Origin: Gammaproteobacteria bacterium
Lineage (GTDB): Bacteria > Pseudomonadota > Gammaproteobacteria > SZUA-21
Assembly: GCA_027021095.1 (NCBI GenBank)
Contig: JALUUZ010000498.1
Coordinates: 1-7,289, forward strand
Direction: 5' to 3'
DNA length: 7,289 nucleotides
Below the pieces are notes generated by a model. It saw nothing but the letters and a program-made list of their open reading frames with translations. It was not told where the DNA came from and did not search any database. This document shows positions 1 through 5,568 of the stretch, in pieces; position 1 is the stretch's first letter, and each line of letters opens with the position of its first letter. The position numbers and the translations under genes are program-made.

Positions 1-2
1 AC

Positions 3-158
3 AAGCACGTAAAGCGTCATGACCATGCCAAGCACCATCATCATGAGAAGCACAAGCATGTAAAACGGCATGATCACGCGAAGCACCACCATCATGAGCG
101 CCATAAACATGTGAAGGTGCATGTGCATCATATTCACGTGAAGCGCCACGATCACGCA
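3..158 (+). repeat. 51-bp coding tandem repeat, two full copies plus a degenerate third
   Basis: Copies lie at 3-53 and 54-104; a third starts at 105 (KHVK) and diverges, with HVKRHDHA reappearing at 135-158. The two full copies differ in nine of 17 codons. Eight of these changes are silent (for example CAC/CAT, AAG/AAA, CGT/CGG) and one is Lys to Arg. The repeat is therefore conserved as protein and not as DNA. Confidence 0.85.
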
Positions 159-383
159 CGCCGCCCTGGAAGGCATGTCTATGTCGAGAAAGAGCACAGG
201 GCGAAGCATCATGTGCATCGCGAGCGTCATGAACGTGGAAACCGTCACAAGCACAAAGAGCACAGGCATGTGCACAAGGAGCATCACCACAAAGAACACC
301 GGCATGCGCATAAGGAATACGAGCATGAACGCCATACTCACAGGGGGCATGACCACAAGGAACACAGCAAAGGCAAATCCTAA
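3..383 (+). CDS. Histidine-rich basic repeat protein, 5' end missing
   Basis: The frame is open from the window edge, so this is the C-terminal 126 residues of a longer protein. An ATG at 111 is internal: the same repeats run unbroken upstream of it. His makes up 46 of 126 residues; nearly all the rest are Lys, Arg, Glu, Asp, Ala and Val, and there is no Cys. Two 17-residue tandem repeats (KHVKRHDHAKHHHHE plus two residues) open the visible part, a degenerate third follows, and a 12-residue repeat (HKEHRH-V/A-HKE) lies nearer the C terminus. The gene ends 38 bp before a strong terminator, so it closes its own transcription unit and need not belong to the tra operon. His-rich tails are known in metal-storage and metal-chaperone proteins such as Hpn, HypB and SlyD, so Ni/Zn/Cu binding is a reasonable guess. 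Polyanion binding is another. No family is recognised and the N terminus, which would show any signal peptide, is absent. Confidence 0.7.
   Translation, partial: KHVKRHDHAKHHHHEKHKHVKRHDHAKHHHHERHKHVKVHVHHIHVKRHDHARRPGRHVYVEKEHRAKHHVHRERHERGNRHKHKEHRHVHKEHHHKEHRHAHKEYEHERHTHRGHDHKEHSKGKS
252..323 (+). repeat. 36-bp coding tandem repeat, two copies
   Basis: Copies at 252-287 and 288-323 encode HKEHRHVHKEHH and HKEHRHAHKEYE. Of the twelve codon pairs, three are changed in the protein (V/A, H/Y, H/E) and several others differ only silently, as in the larger repeat upstream. It is a second, separate repeat register in the same His-rich protein. Confidence 0.7.
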
Positions 384-421
384 AACAGTACTATGCTTTG
401 ATGTTTTGATCTTTTACGACC

Positions 422-449
422 AGGCCGCAGTTTTTGCGGCCTTTTTTTT
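422..449 (+). terminator. Rho-independent terminator after the His-rich gene
   Basis: A 7-bp GC-rich stem (GGCCGCA at 423-429 with TGCGGCC at 435-441) closes a GTTTT loop and is followed by eight T at 442-449; A422 can also pair with T442. This is a textbook intrinsic terminator on the + strand. It separates the His-rich gene from the downstream tra cluster, which must then start its own transcript. Confidence 0.93.
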
Positions 450-647
450 GAGCCAGGCATGGCGTGCCGCGCCGTGACTGGTGCTATTCCCAAGGTTTTC
501 TTTGATCGTTTGGGGTTGGTATCGCTGCTCGACGCGGTCTTTTAGATTTGATCTTCCCCCATTGTTTTTACCTATAAGTTTCATTCTGGTGTGACAAAAA
601 AAGTCGTAGAATTGCCTTTAATCAGAAAGCCGAAATAGCTGTTGAAA
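450..647 (+). promoter_or_regulatory. Leader region of the tra operon; only weak promoter candidates
   Basis: About 200 bp without a convincing gene lie between the terminator and the transglycosylase start. The operon promoter is expected here. The best -10-like hexamers are TATAAG at 573-578, TAGAAT at 607-612 and TTTAAT at 617-622. None has a good -35 at 16-18 bp: TTGATC at 548-553 is 19 bp from the first, and GTGACA at 591-596 is 20 bp from the third. The heptamer TTTGATC occurs at 501-507 and 547-553, and also at 405-411 before the terminator. The start site may depend on an activator or be missed by eye. The presence of a promoter is inference from the terminator upstream and the co-directional genes downstream. 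Confidence 0.35.
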
Positions 648-1157
648 ATGAAATCAAGGGAAAAATTTCTTTTCGCCGAAAAGGTATTTTTTTTGATATC
701 ACTATGCATCCCTATGCAAATGTCGTCCGCGTACAATGAATGCTGGCAGAAGGCGGCAAAGCGGCATGGTGTCTTGAAGCCGGTGCTTATGGCGATCGCT
801 GATGTCGAGAGTGGGCATGCAGTGGATGCTGTCCGGTATAACAAAAATGGCTCGGTAGATTATGGGCTGATGCAAATTAACAGTAGATGGCTTCCCTACT
901 TAAAACGTTGGGGAGTAAGCCGGGAGGCACTGAAAAGACCGTGCGTGAATATTTACGTCGGCGCCTGGATATTGAAGCAGGAGGTGAAACGCTATGGGTT
1001 CAACTGGAGAGCAATCGGAGCCTACCATGCAGGAGCGTATACAGCGAAAAACCGGGAAGAGAAAATTGAGCGCTATCGCACCTATGCACGAAAAGTCTGG
1101 CGGAGAATCAGGCGCTACCGTGACGGGCATTCTCTCAGTAGTGCTCGCAATGATTAG
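648..1157 (+). CDS. Exported lysozyme-like lytic transglycosylase (VirB1/IagB type)
   Basis: This protein should cleave glycan strands of peptidoglycan in the periplasm so that the secretion channel can cross the wall. From ATG 648 it has 169 residues. Residues 1-28 form a signal peptide (SREK n-region, FFLISLCI core, SSA before the likely cleavage site). The SLT domain follows: catalytic Glu54 in AIADVESG, YGLMQINS at 72-79, Tyr103 in NIYVGAWIL, and IGAYHAG at 123-129. Cys32 and Cys99 are placed for a disulfide, as is common in this family. A basic tail rich in Arg and Lys closes the protein. No strong ribosome binding site is visible; TTG 642 is an alternative start two codons upstream, but ATG gives the better signal peptide. 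It is the first gene after the leader and overlaps the OmpA-like gene. Small SLT-family enzymes of this type (VirB1, F plasmid orf169, IagB, TrbN) are regular members of type IV and type III secretion loci. Confidence 0.92.
   Translation: MKSREKFLFAEKVFFLISLCIPMQMSSAYNECWQKAAKRHGVLKPVLMAIADVESGHAVDAVRYNKNGSVDYGLMQINSRWLPYLKRWGVSREALKRPCVNIYVGAWILKQEVKRYGFNWRAIGAYHAGAYTAKNREEKIERYRTYARKVWRRIRRYRDGHSLSSARND
979..987 (+). promoter_or_regulatory. Near-perfect Shine-Dalgarno inside the transglycosylase gene
   Basis: AGGAGGTGA lies 6 nt before ATG 994, which opens the reading frame of the OmpA-like lipoprotein 90 bp upstream of the start preferred here. It also encodes part of the Gln-Glu-Val stretch of the transglycosylase, so it may be chance. 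It leaves the true start of the downstream gene open. Confidence 0.4.
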
Positions 1158-2118
1158 CATCGCGGGATGCAGCGCAAATTTTCAGTCTGCAGATAAACTG
1201 CCGTCGAGACATGGTTCGGTATATGAGCGTGACAGTGGCATGCCGCGCGCTGATAATTCAGTTGACGGTAAGACTATTTGTGACCCGTATAGTTGTGTAA
1301 AGGTCACCAGAAAGACCCCCTATACCAATATCGCGGCAGAATTCAACAACGGCCTGCGCCAAGAATCAGCCCCGGTTCCTGCCGAATTGCTGCGCCGTCA
1401 AGCTGTTCCGGGAACTACTGCCAAAACCATTTTGCCCAAAAGGAGAATCACTGTCGATAGACGTACAAACGGCAGTGTGGCAAGCGTCGACAACGGCCAC
1501 ATGGGTAAGGCGACACCGCTGGGCATAAGGTTCCGTTATGGAAAATATAATCTGCCTGACGGCCAGGTCGGTTTATTGAACAAGATAGCACGCCACGCTC
1601 GTAAACATCGCCGGCAACATATTTTTATCGCCGGCTATCGTGACAACGTCAGCCGGGAGCCTGAGTCGGCGCAAAATTTACTGGCGAGAAAGCGTGCTAT
1701 GGCAATTGCGCGTTACCTCGAGGCAAAAGGGATTGCCAAGGAGCGGCTGCATGTCGGCGCCTACCAGCGTTGTTGTTTCGGCGCCGACAGCGATCTTGTC
1801 GGGGTAAAAGGATATTACCGGCGGGCGGAAATTTATTTTGATCGGGAAAAAATGCAGAGGGATGCAGCTGAGTTCAGCAGGTTACGTGCCCCAAGGCTTG
1901 CCAGGCGTTTAGCGGTCTTAGTCCAGCGGCGTAGGCATAAACTGCAGGCGACTCGAAATACGGCTGGAGTGGACAGAAAAGCTGATTCCAGTGATGCGGA
2001 ATCGATGAAGCAGAAGACCGGAACATCAAGCAAAAGTGCCGGTCAGCGTAACGTAGACCAGCCTGAACAGAAAGCGGAAATGCTGAATGATACCGTGTCA
2101 TCCAGGAAAGGTGGTTAG
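1084..2118 (+). CDS. Lipoprotein with OmpA-like peptidoglycan-binding domain
   Basis: From ATG 1084 the product has 344 residues. A hydrophobic stretch ends in a lipobox (SIAGC, lipidated Cys29). Residues 30-144 are polar and probably a flexible spacer. An OmpA C-like domain spans about 145-254, with IFIAGYRDN, then QNLLARKRAMAIARYLEAKGI and a final RRAEIYF strand. Asp187 and Arg204 fit the Asp/Arg pair that binds diaminopimelate in OmpA. A charged tail rich in Lys, Gln and Ser runs to 344. Mature cysteines are Cys66, Cys71 and a vicinal pair Cys230-Cys231. Likely role: outer-membrane lipoprotein that ties the secretion apparatus to the wall, comparable in layout to DotK/IcmN of Dot/Icm systems; this is inference. 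The start is uncertain. ATG 1084 gives a lysine-containing n-region, GTG 1120 a shorter signal without basic residues and 38 bp overlap, and ATG 994 has the best ribosome binding site but puts 58 residues before the lipid Cys. No standard F tra gene matches it. Confidence 0.82.
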   Translation: MHEKSGGESGATVTGILSVVLAMISIAGCSANFQSADKLPSRHGSVYERDSGMPRADNSVDGKTICDPYSCVKVTRKTPYTNIAAEFNNGLRQESAPVPAELLRRQAVPGTTAKTILPKRRITVDRRTNGSVASVDNGHMGKATPLGIRFRYGKYNLPDGQVGLLNKIARHARKHRRQHIFIAGYRDNVSREPESAQNLLARKRAMAIARYLEAKGIAKERLHVGAYQRCCFGADSDLVGVKGYYRRAEIYFDREKMQRDAAEFSRLRAPRLARRLAVLVQRRRHKLQATRNTAGVDRKADSSDAESMKQKTGTSSKSAGQRNVDQPEQKAEMLNDTVSSRKGG

Positions 2119-2122
2119 AGAT

Positions 2123-2130
2123 AGAGGTGA
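2123..2130 (+). promoter_or_regulatory. Strong ribosome binding site of the pilin gene
   Basis: AGAGGTGA ends 6 nt before ATG 2137 and fixes that start. It is among the strongest sites in the window, in keeping with a pilin that must be made in large amounts. Confidence 0.75.
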
Positions 2131-2136
2131 AAAACG

Positions 2137-2451
2137 ATGAACACTAGCACTATGGCATATGGAAGAAAACCTTATGTTTTACTGGCGACCTTTGTTGCTG
2201 CCTTGATGGTTGCCGGTGATGTGTCTGCCGGGGTAGGCGGGCAGACGGAATTTGGCGCCCTGTATCAGTATATCAAAAGCCTGTCGGAAGGTTTTCTCGG
2301 CAGAACTATGGCTATTTTTGCATTCATAGTCGGGCTGGGAATAGGGATCGCCCGGGCCAGCGCAATTCCGGCGGTGGTGGGTATTGTATTCGCTATCTTT
2401 GTCGCCTACGGCCCGACCATCATCGATGGTATCGCGTCAGCGACGATTTGA
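2137..2451 (+). CDS. traA: F-type conjugative pilin precursor (TraA-like)
   Basis: The 104-residue product has the layout of an F-type propilin. An Arg/Lys n-region and a hydrophobic core (YVLLATFVAALMVAG) end in a signal peptidase site VSA at residue 31. The remaining 73 residues, starting GVGG, are close to the 70 of mature F pilin. The mature part has a short amphipathic segment (about 36-55), a first membrane helix (about 57-71), a tight turn with one basic residue (Arg73 in IARAS), and a second membrane helix (about 76-96). The subunit would be held in the inner membrane as a hairpin and extracted to build the pilus. Direct sequence similarity among these pilins is low, so the call rests on size, topology and position immediately before traL, as in F. 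It lies 18 bp after the OmpA-like gene. There is only one copy, and no TraQ- or TraX-like gene is visible. Confidence 0.85.
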   Translation: MNTSTMAYGRKPYVLLATFVAALMVAGDVSAGVGGQTEFGALYQYIKSLSEGFLGRTMAIFAFIVGLGIGIARASAIPAVVGIVFAIFVAYGPTIIDGIASATI

Positions 2452-2477
2452 GTCGCGCTGAGGCAGGTATTCAGAAG

Positions 2478-2786
2478 ATGGCGTCATCATACGACGATAG
2501 TGAGGAGCGCTATGAGATTCCAACGCATATCGATGATCCGCCGATGTTTTATTGGTGGGAAATGGAAGAGTTTGTCGCGGCGCTGCTCCCTGTCGGAATA
2601 GGTATAGTTGTCGGTTACCTGTTGATCGGAATTTTGCTGGGGATCTTGTCCGGCTATGCCGTGCGGACAGTAAAAGCCAGGTCGGGTCGTGGCGTTGCGC
2701 GGCATGTACTGTACTGGTATCTGCCATCCTCATTGATATTCAAGCTGCGCAGAACACCCCCGAGTTACCTGCGCGAGTGGCGTTGA
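2478..2786 (+). CDS. traL: TraL-family inner-membrane pilus assembly protein
   Basis: From ATG 2478 the product has 102 residues, near the 91 of F TraL. The family signature is clear: an N-terminal IPTHIDDPPMFYWWEMEE (residues 14-31), a hydrophobic segment from about 33 to 60 that can form one long or two short membrane helices, and a conserved C terminus RHVLYWYLPSS with a final TPPSYLREW. TraL is a small inner-membrane protein needed for F pilus assembly and is compared with VirB3, which works beside the VirB4-type ATPase. ATG 2478 has AGAAG directly before it and a GAGG 14 nt upstream, so the ribosome binding site is poor. TTG 2448 overlaps the traA stop and would add ten residues, but it has no ribosome binding site. 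Translation probably depends on coupling to traA, 26 bp away. Confidence 0.92.
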   Translation: MASSYDDSEERYEIPTHIDDPPMFYWWEMEEFVAALLPVGIGIVVGYLLIGILLGILSGYAVRTVKARSGRGVARHVLYWYLPSSLIFKLRRTPPSYLREWR

Positions 2787-2794
2787 GCGCCAAG

Positions 2795-2814
2795 CCACCA
2801 GGGTTTTCCGGTGG
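2795..2814 (+). other. Intercistronic hairpin between traL and traE
   Basis: CCACC-A-GG at 2795-2802 can pair with CCGGTGG at 2808-2814, with a bulged A2800 and a GTTTT loop. No T tract follows, so it is not an intrinsic terminator. It sits in one of only two sizeable gaps of the operon and could shape mRNA processing or stability. That role is inference. Confidence 0.45.
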
Positions 2815-2849
2815 TCGATAGAGTGGAGATTAAAAGGTAGAAGCGCCTG

Positions 2850-3428
2850 ATGGATGTAAGAACTGCCAAGGCAAAACTTGACCTGGCGAAGCGCGAGGGA
2901 TGGCGCTATCGCAACTGGGCTGCATTGATGACGGTTACGAATCTGTTCCTGGTGCTGGGTATCCTGTTCGTGCTTGGTAACCAGAAGACGATATTGACCA
3001 ATATCGTCACCGGTGAGGACTACTGGATAGGTCACCGGCAGGCAAGCATCGAATACCTGAAGGCAATGGCATCGAATTTCGTTTCGCTGGCAGTCAATAT
3101 CCACCCAAAAAATGTCATGCGCCAACATGAAAGATTTCTTCAGTATGTCGATCCGGAAGTCTATGGGGTGATGAAGACCAGGATGGAGCTCGAGGCCGGC
3201 GTGGTTCGTAAGAATGCGGTGTCACAGACCTTCTTCGAGCAGAATGTGATTACCAGCAAAAAACTGCCCAACGTGGCGGTGGTCGTTGGGATTCGGAAGA
3301 TCTTTTACGGAAACAAGCTGGTAAGCACTGTGCAGGCAAGATACATGATCCGGTTTGCAATCAGAAATGGAAGATTATTTGTAGCAGAGTATAAGGAACT
3401 TGGAAAAGATGATAAGCCTTTCAGTTAG
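2850..3428 (+). CDS. traE: TraE, VirB8-like inner-membrane assembly protein
   Basis: The product has 192 residues against 188 in F TraE. A short cytoplasmic N terminus (1-23, rich in Lys and Arg) is followed by one membrane helix at about 24-43 and a periplasmic domain of about 150 residues. Family-like features are TGEDYWIGHRQASIEYLKAMA (about 54-74), a segment with HPKNVMRQHERFLQYVDPEVYG (about 85-106), and a C-terminal beta-rich half ending in RYMIRFAIRNGRLFVAEYKEL. TraE is a bitopic protein of the VirB8 fold that helps build the transenvelope channel and the pilus. A TAG stop just upstream of the start rules out extension. The ribosome binding site is weak (AAAGG 13 nt upstream), and the gene follows a 63-bp gap with a hairpin. 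It has no cysteine. Its 3' end overlaps traK by 20 bp. Confidence 0.93.
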   Translation: MDVRTAKAKLDLAKREGWRYRNWAALMTVTNLFLVLGILFVLGNQKTILTNIVTGEDYWIGHRQASIEYLKAMASNFVSLAVNIHPKNVMRQHERFLQYVDPEVYGVMKTRMELEAGVVRKNAVSQTFFEQNVITSKKLPNVAVVVGIRKIFYGNKLVSTVQARYMIRFAIRNGRLFVAEYKELGKDDKPFS

Positions 3429-4182
3429 GATAAGCTTTTTATTGAGGTCGCATATAGGAAAACACAAGCCTGTGCTCACGATACTGCTGATGTCGTTCGT
3501 ATGTTTTACTACTGCGTACGCAAAAATAGTAAAACATAAGGCGAGCGACGGGAAAACCATCATCATGGATATTTCCAGCAAGGATCTGAATCGTGTGTTT
3601 GTAAAAGGGTTGCGGCTGCACAAGCTGAGAGCTGTAAAAAACACCCTGGTACTGAAAAAAGACGACAAAAAAGGACAGTACTACATAATGCCTTATGATC
3701 GTGACAGAAAGCGGCCGATCAATTTTTTTCTGCAGGACGAGGCCGGTAATGTATATACGGTCATCGCCAGGCCTAAGGATATTCCACCGCAGACTCATAT
3801 GATTATGCCGGTCTCGATCAAAAGCCTGCCGGTAGTGTCTGCGGTGAAGTCGACTGACTACCACAAAACGATTTCCGACCTGATGATGCACCTTCATCTT
3901 CGCAGTGTCCCGCAGGGTTACATCGGCACCAATGAAATCCGGAAAGTTATGCTGTGGAAGGAAACCGACTTCAAGCAGATACGCCGGCTCGTTGGCAGAC
4001 GGTACATAGGCGAAACCTATATTGCGAAAAATATAGACACCAAGCCGATGACGTTGCATGAAAAAGAGTTCGCCGACAATGCCCGGCAACGCAACCTAGA
4101 CGTAAAGGGTGTGGCCGTAGAGCGGCGAAGGCTGTTACCTGGTGAGCAGACACTTGTTCATATAGTGAGCAGAAGGAAATGA
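3409..4182 (+). CDS. traK: TraK, VirB9-like periplasmic/outer-membrane core protein
   Basis: From ATG 3409 the product has 257 residues (F TraK has 242). A signal peptide is evident, with the core PVLTILLMSFVCFTTAYA and cleavage after Ala38. Its n-region of about 20 residues is unusually long and contains the repeat ISLSVR/ISFLLR. The mature protein begins with a beta-rich domain (SDGKTIIMDIS, then INFFLQDEAGNVYTVIARPKDIPPQTHMI), which fits the secretin-like N-terminal region of TraK. The C-terminal part (GETYIAKN through the VERRRLLPGEQTLVHIV stretch) is the portion expected to contact TraV and TraB. In F, TraK, TraB and TraV form the channel core that crosses the envelope. The start is supported by AAGGA at 3393-3397; TTG 3400 is too close to it. 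The gene overlaps traE by 20 bp and shares ATGA with traB. Its only cysteine is in the signal peptide. Confidence 0.92.
   Translation: MISLSVRISFLLRSHIGKHKPVLTILLMSFVCFTTAYAKIVKHKASDGKTIIMDISSKDLNRVFVKGLRLHKLRAVKNTLVLKKDDKKGQYYIMPYDRDRKRPINFFLQDEAGNVYTVIARPKDIPPQTHMIMPVSIKSLPVVSAVKSTDYHKTISDLMMHLHLRSVPQGYIGTNEIRKVMLWKETDFKQIRRLVGRRYIGETYIAKNIDTKPMTLHEKEFADNARQRNLDVKGVAVERRRLLPGEQTLVHIVSRRK
3411..3446 (+). repeat. Imperfect 18-bp tandem duplication across the traE stop and traK start
   Basis: GATAAGCCTTTCAGTTAG (3411-3428) is followed at once by GATAAGCTTTTTATTGAG (3429-3446), 14 of 18 positions identical. The first copy holds the last codons and stop of traE. Both copies encode the traK signal-peptide n-region, read as ISLSVR then ISFLLR. 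Confidence 0.6.
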
Positions 4183-5558
4183 GTGCCTACGACAGTGCTG
4201 AAATAAACAGAAAGAAGCAGTACCGAATGCTGTTTCTGGCTGGCGGCGGGCTGTTTGCGGTAATCATGCTGGTGATGGTGGTGGGGACCAGGCCGAAAGT
4301 CAAGCGGATTGCAGGAAAGGACGTGAAAATCAAAACACCTGCAGAGACCATCAGTGCAGAAGAAAAGTGGCGTGCGCTCAGCCAGGGTGAAATTAGAGAA
4401 CTGCGTAAGTCGATCGAGGAGCTCAAGGCGCGTCGTAAGGAGGATCAGGAAAAAATAAAGCGCCTTGAAGAGCGTAAAAAAAATCACGCCAAGCCTGTTT
4501 TACCACCGCCCACAAGAACGAAGCATGACGAAAAAAGGTCTCCGACAACAACCGGCCCTGATTATTCGCTGTTGACTCCAAAACCGGGGCGTTCAGAGAT
4601 GAAGGGCACACAGGCACACAGCGCTGACAGGAGTACGCGTCCACTGTTCATGCAAGGTAATACGCCCAAACACGCTGGAAACCGGAACGGGGTTTCAACA
4701 ACGCACCATGTCAACTATCAGCCTGTGGAGATTATCGAAGATACGATAGCCTTGCCAGTGAAGAAAGTGAAGAAAAAAAGTATGCCAAAACATTCGGTAG
4801 AGAACTATATGCCTGCGGGTACCTTTGTGACAGGTATTCTGCTCAGTGGTCTGGATGCACCGACGGGTGCGCAGTCAAAGAGCGGCCCTGTCCCTATTTT
4901 GATCGAGGTGACCGATTTAGGTGTCCTGCCAAACCAGTGGCGCAAAGATGTCAGGGCATGCCGGATTACTGCAGAGGGTTATGGGGATCTTCCGAGTGAG
5001 CGTGCCTATATCCGCACCCTGTATCTATCCTGCGTAAAAAGAGACGGCGAAGTGCTGGAGTCGGCGATCAAGGGCTATGTGTCCGGCGAAGACGGTAAAG
5101 CCGGGATGCGTGGGCGCCTGGTCTCCAAGCAGGGACGTATGATCGCCAAATCGTTGATGGCAGGTACTATCAGCGGCATAGGCAAGGGTGTCAGTCAGCA
5201 GTTTACCAATACCATTACTTCCCCATTGGGAGCGATCGGAGTGCCACAGGCAGGAACCCAGTTCCGCCGTGGCCTGGGCCTGGGGATAGGAAATGCGCTC
5301 GAGAAAGTCGCAAATTACTACTTGAAGCAGGCGGAAGCGACTCATCCAGTGATCGAGATCGGTGCCGGACGCCAGGTGACCGTAGTGTTGCAAAAAGGGG
5401 TCAGGCTGTATGCTAGAAAAGCACAGACAGCGCATTCTTCGCATGGCAGGAACGCAAAAGTATTGAGTGCGCCGGAACGCCACCGACTTCGTCAACTGAA
5501 GCTACAGCAAAAAACACCGGGCAATTCCAGCCAGGCCGGTATCGATAGCAAACCTTAG
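4179..5558 (+). CDS. traB: TraB, VirB10-like transenvelope channel protein
   Basis: The product has 459 residues (F TraB has 475). A basic cytoplasmic N terminus precedes one membrane helix at about 16-36. A highly charged coiled coil (about 60-101, rich in Glu, Lys and Arg) and a Pro/Thr/Lys-rich spacer (about 102-200) lead to the VirB10/TrbI-type domain at about 208-410. That domain has AGTFVTGILLSGLDAPTG, PVPILIEVTD, two cysteines (Cys261, Cys285) that could pair, and the segment GKAGMRGRLVSKQGRMIAKS. A Gly-rich hydrophobic stretch after it (about 328-372) corresponds to the region that in VirB10 forms the outer-membrane crown. A basic tail follows (411-459). TraB spans both membranes and senses ATPase energy in VirB10 systems. 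Its ATG overlaps the traK stop (ATGA), with AAGGA almost touching the start, so translation is probably coupled to traK. Confidence 0.95.
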   Translation: MSAYDSAEINRKKQYRMLFLAGGGLFAVIMLVMVVGTRPKVKRIAGKDVKIKTPAETISAEEKWRALSQGEIRELRKSIEELKARRKEDQEKIKRLEERKKNHAKPVLPPPTRTKHDEKRSPTTTGPDYSLLTPKPGRSEMKGTQAHSADRSTRPLFMQGNTPKHAGNRNGVSTTHHVNYQPVEIIEDTIALPVKKVKKKSMPKHSVENYMPAGTFVTGILLSGLDAPTGAQSKSGPVPILIEVTDLGVLPNQWRKDVRACRITAEGYGDLPSERAYIRTLYLSCVKRDGEVLESAIKGYVSGEDGKAGMRGRLVSKQGRMIAKSLMAGTISGIGKGVSQQFTNTITSPLGAIGVPQAGTQFRRGLGLGIGNALEKVANYYLKQAEATHPVIEIGAGRQVTVVLQKGVRLYARKAQTAHSSHGRNAKVLSAPERHRLRQLKLQQKTPGNSSQAGIDSKP

Positions 5559-5562
5559 AGGA
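5557..5562 (+). promoter_or_regulatory. Ribosome binding site of the dsbC gene
   Basis: AGAGGA overlaps the traB stop codon (TAG 5556-5558) and lies 6 nt before ATG 5569, fixing that start. Confidence 0.65.
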
Positions 5563-5568
5563 AAGACG

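Noticed and set aside
3..158. CRISPR-like array
   Set aside because: The repeats are contiguous, without spacers, in frame, and diverge silently, so they are coding repeats.
175..477. 100-residue + strand ORF overlapping the His-rich gene
   Set aside because: It is the other frame of the His-rich repeats and runs through the terminator; the 3-383 frame has the protein-level repeat conservation.
450..480. Short GGCA/TGCC inverted repeat after the terminator, considered as an oriT or attachment site
   Set aside because: Arms of only 4 bp, no nic-like sequence and no relaxase or integrase gene in the window.
2795..2814. Terminator between traL and traE
   Set aside because: The hairpin is not followed by a T tract, and traE must be transcribed with traL.
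3439..4089. 216-residue ORF on the - strand opposite traK
   Set aside because: It lies wholly within a well-supported traK frame, has no recognisable domain, and all neighbours run the other way.
5025..5495. 156-residue ORF on the - strand opposite traB
   Set aside because: It is antisense to the conserved VirB10-type domain of traB and shows no domain or ribosome binding site of its own.
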